From Isotricha intestinalis (Eukaryota; Ciliophora; Litostomatea; Vestibuliferida; Isotrichidae), in the NCBI GenBank assembly GCA_023807065.1, contig JAJJLU010003490.1, positions 1 to 64,000 on the forward strand: a stretch of DNA of 64,000 nt, given 5' to 3'. Each line of letters opens with the position of its first letter. Within the stretch, counting starts at the first letter, position 1. Made by a program: the position numbers and the translations under genes. Shown in pieces: positions 19,356 to 29,881 of this stretch. The notes below the pieces were generated by a model. The model was given only the letters and a program-made list of their open reading frames with translations. It searched no databases and was not told the DNA's origin.

Positions 19356-22300
19356 ATGAATAAAATAAAAATGATAAAAAACATTCAAAAAGAGAAGAAA
19401 AAGCAAGAACAAGAAAGAGAAAATGGAATAAATGAAAGATTTCCAATAATAGATGGAGACAAATTTATACAAGAATTTAAAATAGAATCTCAAAATATAT
19501 TAAATCCTCTTCGTTTAAGACAACAAACAAAGAAAAATCTAGTAAAAAATAAAATAAGACCAAAATCAGCAAATAAGAAAATATCGTTAATAGTATCAAA
19601 TAAAAAAAATACTCAAACAAATACAAATGCAAATAATTCAAAATTATCTTCTCAACAAATATCAAGACATAATTCTCTTTTATTAAAAGATGAAAATTTC
19701 ATTCAAATTTTAAATTTATGGGAAAAATTAGAAGTATCAATTAATTATCAAAATATATTTGAATGTGCTTTAATTCAATTAAATGATAATAATTTTAAAG
19801 ATGGTTATTTAAAAAAAGAATTAAATCATTTAAATTTAATTTATAATATTGTTTTAAAAATTATTCAAAACGTTTCTTCAAGAGAAAAACAAATTCAATT
19901 TCTTCAAAATTATGATAATAAAATAAAAACAATTCAAAAAAAAAATGAAATAGAAGAGAATTTATTAAATGAAATTACTATTACTTTAAAAGAATTAAGA
20001 ATAACTTCTTTAAGTATAGTTAATTGTTATATTGAATTAAGAAAAGAATGCAGTTATGAATCTTTAGTTAAGAAATTAGATATTAGAAAAATTCCTGGAA
20101 TTAATTATAATTATATATTAATTATGAAAGAAGATACTAATTTTTTATTTAATTCTTGTCTTTCTCAATATTATTCTTTCTCTAAAAATGATCCTTTTTT
20201 AACTTTTTCATTATATGAAAAAGATAATTCAAAAATTAAAATTCCAATTTCAGAAGAAGAATTAGAAGAAATAAAAAAATGTCAATATTTTATTTTTGAT
20301 GAAATAATATTTAATGAATTATCAAAAAATAATAATATTAATTATAATAATTATTCAAATAATAATTATAATAATAATAAAAATGAATATACTTTATCAC
20401 CATCTTATTCTTTAGCTTCAATAAATTCATCAAAAAGAAATATTGAAATAAATTCAAAATTAAATAATCATGAAAATAATATTAATTATATTAATAAGGC
20501 AAATAAAAAACAATTAAATCCAATTAGACCAAATACTGCTTTTCAAAAGAAAAAAAATGCTGGTTTTAAAAAAAAAAATCCTATTAATTTATTAACAAGT
20601 ACTAGTTCTTTAAATGATGAAATAAGAAAAAATGATAAAAGTCCTTTAGTTAAGAGAAAAATAAATAAATTTGAGAATAAATCTAAAGAAAAAAAAATTG
20701 ATAAAAAAAATGAAAAAGATATTTATTTAAATAAATATGATTATCAAGAAATTCATCCTAAAGATTTAAAAATAATTGATCAAATTATTGGTAGAGGATT
20801 AAAAGAAAAAAAAAATTATGATAAGAATTTAAAAAAAAATAAAAATATTAATAATAAAAATTATGAATTTTCATCTATAAATGATAATAATAATAATGAT
20901 TTTTCTTCTATTAATGTTACTAATATTAATAATAATGATATTACTGAAAATACTTCTGATAATATTTCTATTTATGAAAAAAAAGATAATGAATTCAAAA
21001 ATATTAATGAAGATTTTATTAATGTTAAAAAAGAAAAAAATATTGAAAAAGATGATGATATAATTAATATAAAAGAGAATGAAAATATTAGTAATAATTA
21101 TAGTATTAGAGAAGAAAAAAAAGAAGAAAAAGAAGATATTAATGATAATTATATTATACAAGAAAAAATTTCTCCTAAAGAAGAAATTATAGAAGAAATT
21201 CAAGAAGAAAAAGATAAAATAAAAGAAGAAATTAAAGAAGAAAACAAAGAAGAAAATATAGAAGAAAAGATAGAAGAAAAAGATACAGATAAAGATAAAG
21301 AGAAAGAGAAAGAAGAAGAAGAAGATAAAATAAAAACAAAAAATATAAAAGATTTACTGAATAAAATGGATATATTATTAAATGAGAGTGAAATAAGCAA
21401 AGATAATTTAAGAAAAAGTGAAATAACAGATGATCAAAATGAAGAAAATAACATAGTAATAGATAATACATTAAAAGTAGAAAAGATAACTGAATTAGAT
21501 AATAATAATTCAATAATAAAAGAAAAAAAAGACAATATAATATCAAATGAAAATAAAGATAATAATAATATAATAACAAATGAAAATAAAGATAATAATA
21601 ATATAATAACAAATGAAAATAAAGATAATAATGATGTGATAACAAATGAAAATAAAGATAATTTAGTATCAAATGAAAGTAAAGATAATAATAATATAAT
21701 AGCAAATGAAAATAAAGATAATAATAACGATTCAGAATTTGATAGAAGTGATGAAAAATCTTTAAATGAAGAAAATGAAAATAAAGAAATAAATATTGAA
21801 AAAAAAAATAATTCAGAAATAATAGAATCAATAAATTTAGATAATTTAGAAATTAATGAAGGATATAATTATTATATTCAACCTTTTTCAGGAAATATAA
21901 TAGATTTAAATCAAATTTTTTCTGATTTTCTTTTAAAAATTCCAGAAGAGCAAAAAATAGCTTTTAATATTGAAGATAATATAACAAAATATATTTCTGG
22001 AATTTACCCTAAATTAATTATATTAAAAAATAATAAAGGAATAATACAAGGATTATCAATAATATCTTTTGATCCTTTATCTCAAATTTCTAAAAGTTTA
22101 AATTTACTTTTAGTATGTTCATTATCAAATGAAATATTATCAAATATATTAAAAGATATAATTAAATATATAACTGAGAATTTAATTTATGATGAAATAA
22201 GAATAGAATTATTTTATGGAATGAAAAATGAACAATTTTACTTAATTAAAGATATAGAAAAGTCTTTAAAAGAAGATGTAAAATTTAAATGGGTAAATAT

Positions 22301-23345
22301 GGAAAATGATGGTATTCATAGGAAAATAAAATATAAATATCAAAATCCTAATAAAATTATTGATTTTTCTATTATTCCAACTGGAAAAAATATTTTAGAA
22401 TTAAAAACTGCTTCTATTGTTTCTTTTAATAATAATAATATTGATAATAATAATTTGATTAAAAATAATGAATTAAATGATTTTGGTATTATTTCTATTA
22501 TTTCTGAAATGATTTCAATGAATGATTATGAAATTAATTTTGAAAAAGATAATTCTTTTTCTAGATTATTACAAAAAATTCAATATAATAAATTTATTAA
22601 AATTACAAATGAATTTATTCAAAATCAATTAGGAAGTTTCGAAGAAATTAAAGAATTTATAAAAGATAATTTAAGTAATTTAACTTCACTGATAAACAAT
22701 AATTTCATTAAAACAAATTTAATAGGAACTTCTCTTATGAAAATTGAAGTTTCTTTTGAAACTGTAATTCAAACTTCATTAGATGGTTTTTTATATAATA
22801 TTATTTCTAATAATGATATTGAAGTTTTTACATATCAAAAAGAAGATAATAATTATTTTTATCTTTTACATTCTTCAAATGAAAATTTATCTTTTATAAT
22901 ATATGAATTTAAAAATAATAAATTTGAAGATTTAATTGATTCAGATGAAAATAATATTTGTGAAATATTTCAAAACATTTATTCTAAAATAAATCAACAA
23001 CCAAAAAAAATAATGAAAAGAATGTATTTACCAGTTTTTAAAATAAATAAATCTAAAGTTTATAATAAACCTTTATTTTTAAATGGGATTAAATTATCTA
23101 ATAATGACGGTGATTATTATATTCAAAATTTAAATCAAATAGAAGATTTTATTTTTGGAATTGAAGAAAAGAAAAATAATCTAATTAATGCTAAATTAAA
23201 TTTACAATTTATTGATGATAATAAAGATGTTGTAATTAAAAATGAATTTTTAATTGCTTTAATTAATCCTGATTTATTATGTGATTTACAAATTCCTACT
23301 ATTTCAACTTTTATAGTTAAAAAAGATTTTTGGGAAAAAGAATAA
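19356..23345 (+). CDS. Large low-complexity protein with structured C-terminal part, 1,329 aa
   Basis: Three zones can be seen. Residues 1-330 are partly ordered, with an early basic RPKSA-type segment and a helical region around 105-260. Residues 330-835 are a very charged disordered zone (Asn, Lys, Glu, Asp), including six near copies of an 11-residue unit at 21543-21728. Residues 845-1329 are ordered again, with alternating hydrophobic strands and helices (for example LLVCSLSNEILSNILKDI, then IYDEIRIELFYG), which could be an acyltransferase-like or other alpha/beta fold, but I cannot name it. No membrane segment, no intron. A role at cilia or the cortex is possible but not shown by the sequence. 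Confidence 0.85.
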   Translation: MNKIKMIKNIQKEKKKQEQERENGINERFPIIDGDKFIQEFKIESQNILNPLRLRQQTKKNLVKNKIRPKSANKKISLIVSNKKNTQTNTNANNSKLSSQQISRHNSLLLKDENFIQILNLWEKLEVSINYQNIFECALIQLNDNNFKDGYLKKELNHLNLIYNIVLKIIQNVSSREKQIQFLQNYDNKIKTIQKKNEIEENLLNEITITLKELRITSLSIVNCYIELRKECSYESLVKKLDIRKIPGINYNYILIMKEDTNFLFNSCLSQYYSFSKNDPFLTFSLYEKDNSKIKIPISEEELEEIKKCQYFIFDEIIFNELSKNNNINYNNYSNNNYNNNKNEYTLSPSYSLASINSSKRNIEINSKLNNHENNINYINKANKKQLNPIRPNTAFQKKKNAGFKKKNPINLLTSTSSLNDEIRKNDKSPLVKRKINKFENKSKEKKIDKKNEKDIYLNKYDYQEIHPKDLKIIDQIIGRGLKEKKNYDKNLKKNKNINNKNYEFSSINDNNNNDFSSINVTNINNNDITENTSDNISIYEKKDNEFKNINEDFINVKKEKNIEKDDDIINIKENENISNNYSIREEKKEEKEDINDNYIIQEKISPKEEIIEEIQEEKDKIKEEIKEENKEENIEEKIEEKDTDKDKEKEKEEEEDKIKTKNIKDLLNKMDILLNESEISKDNLRKSEITDDQNEENNIVIDNTLKVEKITELDNNNSIIKEKKDNIISNENKDNNNIITNENKDNNNIITNENKDNNDVITNENKDNLVSNESKDNNNIIANENKDNNNDSEFDRSDEKSLNEENENKEINIEKKNNSEIIESINLDNLEINEGYNYYIQPFSGNIIDLNQIFSDFLLKIPEEQKIAFNIEDNITKYISGIYPKLIILKNNKGIIQGLSIISFDPLSQISKSLNLLLVCSLSNEILSNILKDIIKYITENLIYDEIRIELFYGMKNEQFYLIKDIEKSLKEDVKFKWVNMENDGIHRKIKYKYQNPNKIIDFSIIPTGKNILELKTASIVSFNNNNIDNNNLIKNNELNDFGIISIISEMISMNDYEINFEKDNSFSRLLQKIQYNKFIKITNEFIQNQLGSFEEIKEFIKDNLSNLTSLINNNFIKTNLIGTSLMKIEVSFETVIQTSLDGFLYNIISNNDIEVFTYQKEDNNYFYLLHSSNENLSFIIYEFKNNKFEDLIDSDENNICEIFQNIYSKINQQPKKIMKRMYLPVFKINKSKVYNKPLFLNGIKLSNNDGDYYIQNLNQIEDFIFGIEEKKNNLINAKLNLQFIDDNKDVVIKNEFLIALINPDLLCDLQIPTISTFIVKKDFWEKE
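21543..21728 (+). repeat. 33-nt tandem repeat, six near copies, in coding sequence
   Basis: The unit encodes NENKDNNNIIT or close variants (SNENKDNNNII, TNENKDNNDVI, SNESKDNNNII, ANENKDNNND). One copy is two codons shorter. All copies keep the reading frame of the 1,329-residue protein. Confidence 0.9.
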
Positions 23346-23678
23346 TTTTTATTATATATTGTATTAAAATTTATATAACTAATAATTGAATATGAATACT
23401 TATTCTTATTAATATTAATAAAATATTTATTTTATTATTTATTATATTATTATTTGATAAGATTATAAAAATAATTGTTTATTTATTTTTACAAAAATAA
23501 ATTTTTTTAGAGATTATTGTTTTTTTCAAAAGATATTTTATTAAAGTTAGCGTTAAACTTTATTGATTTTTGTATTAGAATAAAGAATAATTTTTTGAAA
23601 ATTTCTTTTAAACTTCTTTTAATTTAAATTTGATATATATATTATTAAAATATAATTTAAAAGTATCAACACTATTTT
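23346..23678. other. Intergenic spacer, convergent
   Basis: AT-rich sequence between convergent genes; nothing recognised. Confidence 0.5.
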
Positions 23679-25328
23679 TTAAATTTTTTTTCTTTCAATA
23701 ATATTACCTTCTGTATTTGCTATTTTTTTAATATAATTTTCAGTTTCCTCATCTAATTTAGTTTTTTTAATAAGAGATTCAATATCAAATTTTAAATTAT
23801 CAATTAATTTCATAGTTTCAGTTTTATTTTTCTTTTGTCTATTTTTTTCAATATTTTCCATAAAATTAACAATATTAAAAGGTTGTTGTCTGACACTTTT
23901 ATTACTTTTATTAAAAGGAATATATTTCTTTTCTTCTATTGAATTTTTTCTTGTTAAATTCTGAGGACTTATATTAACTTCAATATTATTATTATCATTA
24001 TTATTTTTTATTTGTTCATTTTCTTTATTTTCTTTTTCATTATTTAATAATTTGTTTCTTTTTAAATAATTAAAATCTAAAATAGATTTTTTCTTTTTTT
24101 TTTCTGCAAAAAAAATATTTTTGTCATTTTTTCTTATTTCAATATTCAAAAGAGAAATTTCTTTATTTAATCTTGCCATTGTTTTTTCTTGGTCTTCAAT
24201 AATAGATTTATAATTTGTTTCAGAAACAGTGAATTCATTTTTTTTATTATTAAATGTTTCTTTCATATCAATATAATTATAAAAAATATTATTTTTATTT
24301 TCATTTTCATTTTCATTTTCAACTTCATTTATTTTTTCTTTTTTTTTATATTTAATATTATCATTAATTAAATTACATTTATTTTCTAAATTTCTTTTTT
24401 CTTTTAATTGAAGTCTAATTTTTTCTTGATTTAATTGATAAAAATCTTTCTTAGTTTTAATTAATTCTTTTAAAGATTTTATTTTATTATTAATATTATT
24501 AATTTCATCATTTTGTAAAACTTTAATTTGGTATTCTCCAATTTTAGTAATTTGATTTTCTCTTATTTTATTTAAACCAATATTTTCATTTTTTAATTTT
24601 TTTACATAATTTATTTTTTCTTTTATTAAATTTTCATATTCAACAATTTTATTCATTGTTAAAGCAATTTCTAATTCATTTTTAGTTTTATTTATTAAAT
24701 GTTTAAAATAATTTATTGTTTTTTGAAAATTTTTTTCTGTTTGTTTTTGTTCATTAATTAAATCTTTTTCTAAAGTATTTGGTTTTTTTTCTTTATTTAA
24801 AAAAAAATCATCAATATTTTTTTTTTTTTTATTTTTTTCTTCTTCTTCATTATTTTTTTCTTTTTTTGGATAATAAATTGAATTTAAATCTGTTTCAATT
24901 TCAATGCATATTAAAGTTATTTTATCTTTTAATTTATTATATGTTTTTATTGAATTTTCATAATTTTTTATTAATCTAATTCTTTCTTCTTCTTTTTTTT
25001 TAATATTTTCTTCTTTTAATTTTTCAAATCTTTCATTTTCTTTTTCTAATAATTTTTCTTTTTCTTTTTCTTCTTCATTTTCAATTATATTTTTATTATT
25101 TTCATTTTCTTCATTTTTTTCTTCTTCATTATTTTCTTCATTTTCATTTTCTTCATTTTCATTTTCTTCATTTTCGTTTTCTTCATTTTCATAATCTTCA
25201 TATTCTTCATTTTCTTCATTTTCATTTTCTTCATTTTCGTTTTCTTCATTTTCTTCATTTTCATTTTCTTCATTTTCTTCTTCTTCTTTATTTTCATCTG
25301 AATCTTCATTAGGAACGTTTTTTTTCAT
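23679..25328 (-). CDS. Coiled-coil protein with acidic Glu/Asn repeat head, 549 aa
   Basis: Residues about 8-80 are a nearly pure Glu/Asn repeat (ENEEN units). From about 85 to 430 the protein is a long charged coiled coil (Lys, Glu, Asn, Ile, Leu) with short breaks; the C-terminal 120 residues are mixed, with RQQPFNIVNFMENIEKNRQK and a final helix. No catalytic motif. This resembles axonemal or cytoskeletal coiled-coil proteins in style, but no family is recognised. The gene lies 70 bases downstream of the DENND4-like gene, on the same strand. Confidence 0.82.
   Translation of the reverse strand: MKKNVPNEDSDENKEEEENEENENEENEENENEENENEENEEYEDYENEENENEENENEENENEENNEEEKNEENENNKNIIENEEEKEKEKLLEKENERFEKLKEENIKKKEEERIRLIKNYENSIKTYNKLKDKITLICIEIETDLNSIYYPKKEKNNEEEEKNKKKKNIDDFFLNKEKKPNTLEKDLINEQKQTEKNFQKTINYFKHLINKTKNELEIALTMNKIVEYENLIKEKINYVKKLKNENIGLNKIRENQITKIGEYQIKVLQNDEINNINNKIKSLKELIKTKKDFYQLNQEKIRLQLKEKRNLENKCNLINDNIKYKKKEKINEVENENENENKNNIFYNYIDMKETFNNKKNEFTVSETNYKSIIEDQEKTMARLNKEISLLNIEIRKNDKNIFFAEKKKKKSILDFNYLKRNKLLNNEKENKENEQIKNNNDNNNIEVNISPQNLTRKNSIEEKKYIPFNKSNKSVRQQPFNIVNFMENIEKNRQKKNKTETMKLIDNLKFDIESLIKKTKLDEETENYIKKIANTEGNIIERKKI
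25085..25285 (-). repeat. Glu-Asn coding microsatellite
   Basis: About 65 codons of TTC/ATT-type repeats on the plus strand (GAA and AAT on the minus strand), mostly in ENEEN units of 9 to 15 nt. The regularity keeps a second frame open as a Lys/Met-rich shadow. Confidence 0.85.
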
Positions 25329-25397
25329 TTTTTTAAAATATAACTTTTTTATTTTTTATATTATAATTATTTATATTTTTCTTAATTTTTATTATAG

Positions 25398-28310
25398 TTA
25401 AAAATTATTATAATTATATGTGATTGGAATTGAATTATTATGTTCTGATACATTCAATGAATTTATCATTCCTATAAAAGGTAATATTTCAAAGTTAAAA
25501 ACTTTTTGAATTGATAATTCATTTTTATCAAATATTATATTTTTTCCTTCAAATATTTCTAAAGTTGTATTTGAATAATCTTCAGTTAATTTAATATCTA
25601 ATAATTTTTCTTCTTCATTATTATTATTATTTAAATTATCTTTATATTGAAAAGAAATATATTTATTATTTTCTATTTCAGTTGTTAAAGTAGATTCAGT
25701 TATTTTTGAATAAGGAAGCATAAAAGTAATATCTAAATTTAATAATTTAAAATACCAAATTAAATTCCAAAATTCAATCTTATGTTTATTTTTAAAATTT
25801 TCAACATCAATTTTTTTTTCATTAAAACCAATTTTTAATAAATTTTCCATTAAAGCTTTTGGATTATATAATAAAACACTTTCTTTTTTAGAAGAAGATT
25901 CATTAGTAATATCATTATTAAATAATTCGATTCCAAATCTAAAATTTAATTTTAATATATTTTGTTTTTGACAAGAACATTTAATCCATTTATCATCTTT
26001 TTTAAATTTTTCTAAATCTTTACATTGTTTAAATATATTTATTATTTTTTGACATTCAATACAAGTATCATAAGCAAAAAAAATAACATCTTCAGATAAT
26101 ATATTTTCATCATCTGAATTTTTCATTGTTCTTTTTCTTAAATAATCTTCTTTTTTTGTAAAATCATCTTTTGATTCAAATTTATCATAATAATAATTAT
26201 TTAAATTCTTATTTTTTATTATATTTGAAATCATTGAAAAAATTCCCCAAGTTGGTTCTAATTTCCAATTAATTATTTCTTGATATAATAATATAGATAA
26301 ATCATCTTGATTACAATTAACAATTGCTTTAAATATTAATTCTATTATTTCCATATTAAAATTTTCTTTTTTCTTTAATATTTCCATTAATTGATAAAAT
26401 CTATATTTTTTCTCTTCTTTATCAGTATACCAAAATGTTAAAGCAAATGTTGTTATCCAACATGAATAAATATAATCATCCATTTCACTTATTTTTTTTG
26501 TTTCTGATAATGATAATGAACTTTTATTTATTATTTGATAATTTAATTCTTCTATTTCTTGATTGTAATTTAATGTTTTACTAAAATTTTTTATATTTTT
26601 TATAAATAATTCTTCATTTATAAGAATTGGAAATATATAATATTTAAATTCTATTTTGTTATTTTCATTTATATTATATTCATATCCATGTAATATAGTT
26701 TTTTCAATATTATTTAAATTTGAAAAAAAATTTTTGTCTGATGATGTTAATGCAATTTCATTTTTAATTTCTATTGTTTCTTTAAAATCATATTCTTTTG
26801 AATTTAATAAAAAATTAGGTTTTGATTTTGAAAATATTGTTTTTTTTGATTTATTATTTATTTTCTCATCGAATAATAAAATATCCATTTTATCATTTAT
26901 ATTTTTTGGTTGTATTCTTTTATAAATAAAATCATAAAAAAGTTGAGTTTCAAAAAATTTAGAATAAAATTCATTTTCCGAACCAAGAGAATTTAAATAT
27001 GCATCAATATTAATCAATGATGTTAATTTCATTCCAATTTTAACATCACTATCTTTAATTAAATATTTAGAATAATTTTCTAATAAACTTGTCATGAAAC
27101 TTAAAAACATTTCTCTATAAATATCATTTAATTTTTGAATATCTAATATATCATTTTTTAATTTTCTTGAATTATCTTCAAATTTATTTCTTAAAGAAAT
27201 TGGTATTTGAGGATTTTCATTTTCTGTTATTTTAGCATCAATTAATCCATTATCAATATCAATTAAAATTATTGAATCTTTTATATTTAAATTATTTATT
27301 TGAAGAAAATTATCTTTATATGATTCATTTATTCCAAAAATATAAGGCAATTTATTATTAATCAAATGAAATATTTCTTTATGTAAAATTGATATAATTA
27401 AATATTGGTATTTTAAAGGAAAAATCATTGAAAGAAATATCATTATTATATACGTTAAATTTTCTATATTTGAACTAAAAAATATTATTTTTTTTTCTAG
27501 GAGAATATATTTTAATATTTCTAATATTTCTTGACTACTAAATAATTTATAATATTTTCTTATTTCAAAATCTAATAAAGGTATTTCTGACATTTTATGT
27601 TCTTCAATAAGTATATTAATATCTTTTATTATATTCAAATTTATTTTTCTTAATCCTCTTGGAATTTCTGGTGTTTCAATTATAATATGTTGAATAATTT
27701 TATCTAATAAAAAATCAGATTTTACTTTTATTTTTTCTTCAAAAAGATTTATCAATGTATTTAATATAATAGTAAAATAATTAAAATAAGGATGAATTGA
27801 AACAAAACATAAACATTTAGGAATATAAATATTTTCTTTATTTTCTTTGTTTTCTATATTTATTTTATTTTCCTTTTGTAAATTATATATTTCTTTATAT
27901 TGATTTATATCTTCATATATTATTGCACATGTTATAAATTTATATGTGTTAATTGCGCTATAAAATCTATTATCAAGAATTAAAGAAAAATTAATTTTAT
28001 TTGGTTTTTCATTACTTGAAATTAACTTATATCCATTAGGAAAAAGATTTTTTATTATTTCATTGTTAATTTGAATCTTTTTTTTATCAATATTTGGAAA
28101 TTTACATAAAATTTCTGGTTTTATTATTTCATTTAGTTCATCTAAATTTTTATTAAATATATTTTCATCGGTAAATATTTCTGGTTTTATTCCAATTTCT
28201 AAAAAATAATCAATAAATATATTATTTCCATCAAATAAAAGTCTTTCATATTCAATAATATCATCTATTTTTTTATTTTCAATATTATTCTTATTATTAT
28301 TATCCTCCAT
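25398..28310 (-). CDS. DENN-domain protein, DENND4-like, 970 aa
   Basis: DENN proteins are guanine-nucleotide exchange factors for Rab GTPases at membranes. The N-terminal 500 residues show the uDENN-DENN-dDENN order: LCFVSIHPYFNYFTIILNTL (upstream module), then EILEILKYILLEKKIIFFSS, an SMIFPLKYQYLIISILH strand-helix block, a DIDNGLI motif and helical dDENN. The C-terminal half has two CxxC/CxC pairs (CIECQ and IKCSCQ, about 757-790) followed by an ALMENLL...FWNLIWYFKLL block (about 825-870), which resembles the zinc and HPIIYWNLVWYF-like end of DENND4 proteins. No intron. A second, shorter DENN gene lies at 51504. Rab target not predictable. Confidence 0.88.
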   Translation of the reverse strand: MEDNNNKNNIENKKIDDIIEYERLLFDGNNIFIDYFLEIGIKPEIFTDENIFNKNLDELNEIIKPEILCKFPNIDKKKIQINNEIIKNLFPNGYKLISSNEKPNKINFSLILDNRFYSAINTYKFITCAIIYEDINQYKEIYNLQKENKINIENKENKENIYIPKCLCFVSIHPYFNYFTIILNTLINLFEEKIKVKSDFLLDKIIQHIIIETPEIPRGLRKINLNIIKDINILIEEHKMSEIPLLDFEIRKYYKLFSSQEILEILKYILLEKKIIFFSSNIENLTYIIMIFLSMIFPLKYQYLIISILHKEIFHLINNKLPYIFGINESYKDNFLQINNLNIKDSIILIDIDNGLIDAKITENENPQIPISLRNKFEDNSRKLKNDILDIQKLNDIYREMFLSFMTSLLENYSKYLIKDSDVKIGMKLTSLINIDAYLNSLGSENEFYSKFFETQLFYDFIYKRIQPKNINDKMDILLFDEKINNKSKKTIFSKSKPNFLLNSKEYDFKETIEIKNEIALTSSDKNFFSNLNNIEKTILHGYEYNINENNKIEFKYYIFPILINEELFIKNIKNFSKTLNYNQEIEELNYQIINKSSLSLSETKKISEMDDYIYSCWITTFALTFWYTDKEEKKYRFYQLMEILKKKENFNMEIIELIFKAIVNCNQDDLSILLYQEIINWKLEPTWGIFSMISNIIKNKNLNNYYYDKFESKDDFTKKEDYLRKRTMKNSDDENILSEDVIFFAYDTCIECQKIINIFKQCKDLEKFKKDDKWIKCSCQKQNILKLNFRFGIELFNNDITNESSSKKESVLLYNPKALMENLLKIGFNEKKIDVENFKNKHKIEFWNLIWYFKLLNLDITFMLPYSKITESTLTTEIENNKYISFQYKDNLNNNNNEEEKLLDIKLTEDYSNTTLEIFEGKNIIFDKNELSIQKVFNFEILPFIGMINSLNVSEHNNSIPITYNYNNF

Positions 28311-29317
28311 TCAAAATAATTCAAAAATAAATTTAATAAATAAAAAAAATTTTAAACTAAAAATATTTACATAACTTTCTTAAAATATGAATAATATAAA
28401 TTAATAAAAATAAAAAAATTAAAATCAATTTATTAAATTTTGAAAGAGAAAATGCAATATAATTTAAATAAAATTCTTCATTAAATTATAAAAATAAGGT
28501 AAAAAACTAAATAAAAAATAAAATAAATTACTCTAACTCTAATTTCAAACAAAAAAAAAATAAAAGAAGAAGTTTTATTTACTTCAAATATAAGTGAAAC
28601 AGAAGATATAAATATAATAAAAAAGTATCAAATTCAAATAATTTAGAAAAAGAAAATTAAATAATAATGGAAGGTTACTTATTATTTAGATCTAATCAAG
28701 ATCAAATTGAAATAAAAGGAATATGGTTAATTTCTTCGGAATTAGAAAATAATAAGCGTTATGTTTGTTAAAAAAATAATTCAAAATCCAATTAAAAATG
28801 ATTAAATTTATTTTTCTTATTATGAACCAAGTTTAAATGATAGTAAATATATGAGTTATTTTATTTGAAAATTATTTAACATAAAGATCTTTTAAGTAAT
28901 TTTTAAAAAAAACATGACATTCTCAGGTTTACTAAGTTAAAATATGAGTTATTAAATCTTATCATTATACTTGGAAAAAAAATGATAATTTTGAATATTA
29001 TATAAAAAAATCATTGAAATCTTTTATTAATTATTAATTTTATCAAAGTTATTTTTTCTTAGTGAAATTATATTAATTATTATATAAGTAAAATTTTTTT
29101 TTAAATTTTTTTTAATATATATATATAAATTTCATTTAATATACTATCAAATAAATAATCTAAATTCATAATACAATTATTTAAGTTCATAACAATTATA
29201 ATCTTATAAATTCTATTAATTCTACAAAAGATAAGTAAAGTATTATAACTTAATAATTACCTGATACATTATACATAAATAAAAATCAAAGGTAACAAAA
29301 ATAAATTAAATATAAAA
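28311..29317. other. Spacer with a possible gene remnant
   Basis: About 1 kb. Coding-like text appears on the plus strand at about 28560-28870 in shifting frames (see the remnant entry). The rest is featureless AT-rich sequence. Confidence 0.4.
28667..28771 (+). pseudogene. Possible gene remnant
   Basis: A 34-codon frame from ATG to TAA (contains GYLLFRSNQDQIEIKGIW and ISSELENNKRYVC) has mixed amino-acid use unlike spacer. A coding-like patch lies before it in another frame (KEEVLFTSNISETEDINI) and another after it (FSYYEPSLNDSKYMSYF at about 28816-28867). No pair of GT/AG introns joins them cleanly, so decay is the simpler reading. The Trp/Gly-rich pattern is that of a beta-sandwich domain, not identified. 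Confidence 0.35.
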
Positions 29318-29881
29318 TTAATAATCTTGTATTGTATTAATTAAAAATTCTTTATAAGTAATAAATTCATTTTTTTCTATAAAAAGATTAAAATCAATTA
29401 AATGTACAAATTCATTTTCTAATTTCGATAATTCTTTAGCACTAATACCAGCAATTTTTGAATAATAATAAAACTCATAAATTAAATCTTCATTATATTT
29501 TAAAGCAAGTAAAATTGAAGCAAATAATATTCTATGAACATTAAATGCTGTTAAAATTAAATTACTTTCTTGAAATAAACGATCAATGTAAATTAAAGAT
29601 ATTATTAAAGTATTATTTTCAATTTCAGTATATTTTTTAATTCTATTTAAATATTTTTCTAATGAAATTTCAGGAATTTGATTTTGACTAAAAATACTTT
29701 TGTCTTGTTTTAATATTAATTTTTGATAATTTGATAAATGTTTATTTTTATTTATTAGTTTATGTAATATTTTAATTATTCCTTCTAAAATTTTTGAATC
29801 TAATGGAATAGTGCAATCACTTGAATTTGAATATATTGAATTTTCTTGAGTTGAAAAACTATTGTTTAATTCGTTTTCCAT
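29318..29881 (-). CDS. PHO80/U-type cyclin, 187 aa
   Basis: The same cyclin-box order as the genes at 13554 and 62192: IPEISLEKYLNRIKKYTE, SLIYIDRLF, FNVHRILFASILLALKYNED and a YYSKIAGIS...LENEFVHLIDFNLFI block. The box runs from about residue 68 to 175; the first 60 residues are Ser/Asn-rich. The YSKIAGIS segment before the last helix is the part where PHO80-type cyclins contact their CDK. It is flanked by long spacers (1 kb and 1.3 kb), so there is no operon-like context. The stop is TAA. Confidence 0.92.
   Translation of the reverse strand: MENELNNSFSTQENSIYSNSSDCTIPLDSKILEGIIKILHKLINKNKHLSNYQKLILKQDKSIFSQNQIPEISLEKYLNRIKKYTEIENNTLIISLIYIDRLFQESNLILTAFNVHRILFASILLALKYNEDLIYEFYYYSKIAGISAKELSKLENEFVHLIDFNLFIEKNEFITYKEFLINTIQDY

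Noticed and set aside
20871..21831. Several Tyr/Leu/Phe/Ile-rich open frames opposite the 1,329-residue gene
   Set aside because: They are complements of the Asn/Asp/Glu/Lys-rich coding strand, where stops on the opposite strand are rare.
25085..25309. Lys/Met-rich open frame overlapping the Glu/Asn repeat
   Set aside because: It is the shifted-frame shadow of the GAA/AAT repeat of the 549-residue protein.
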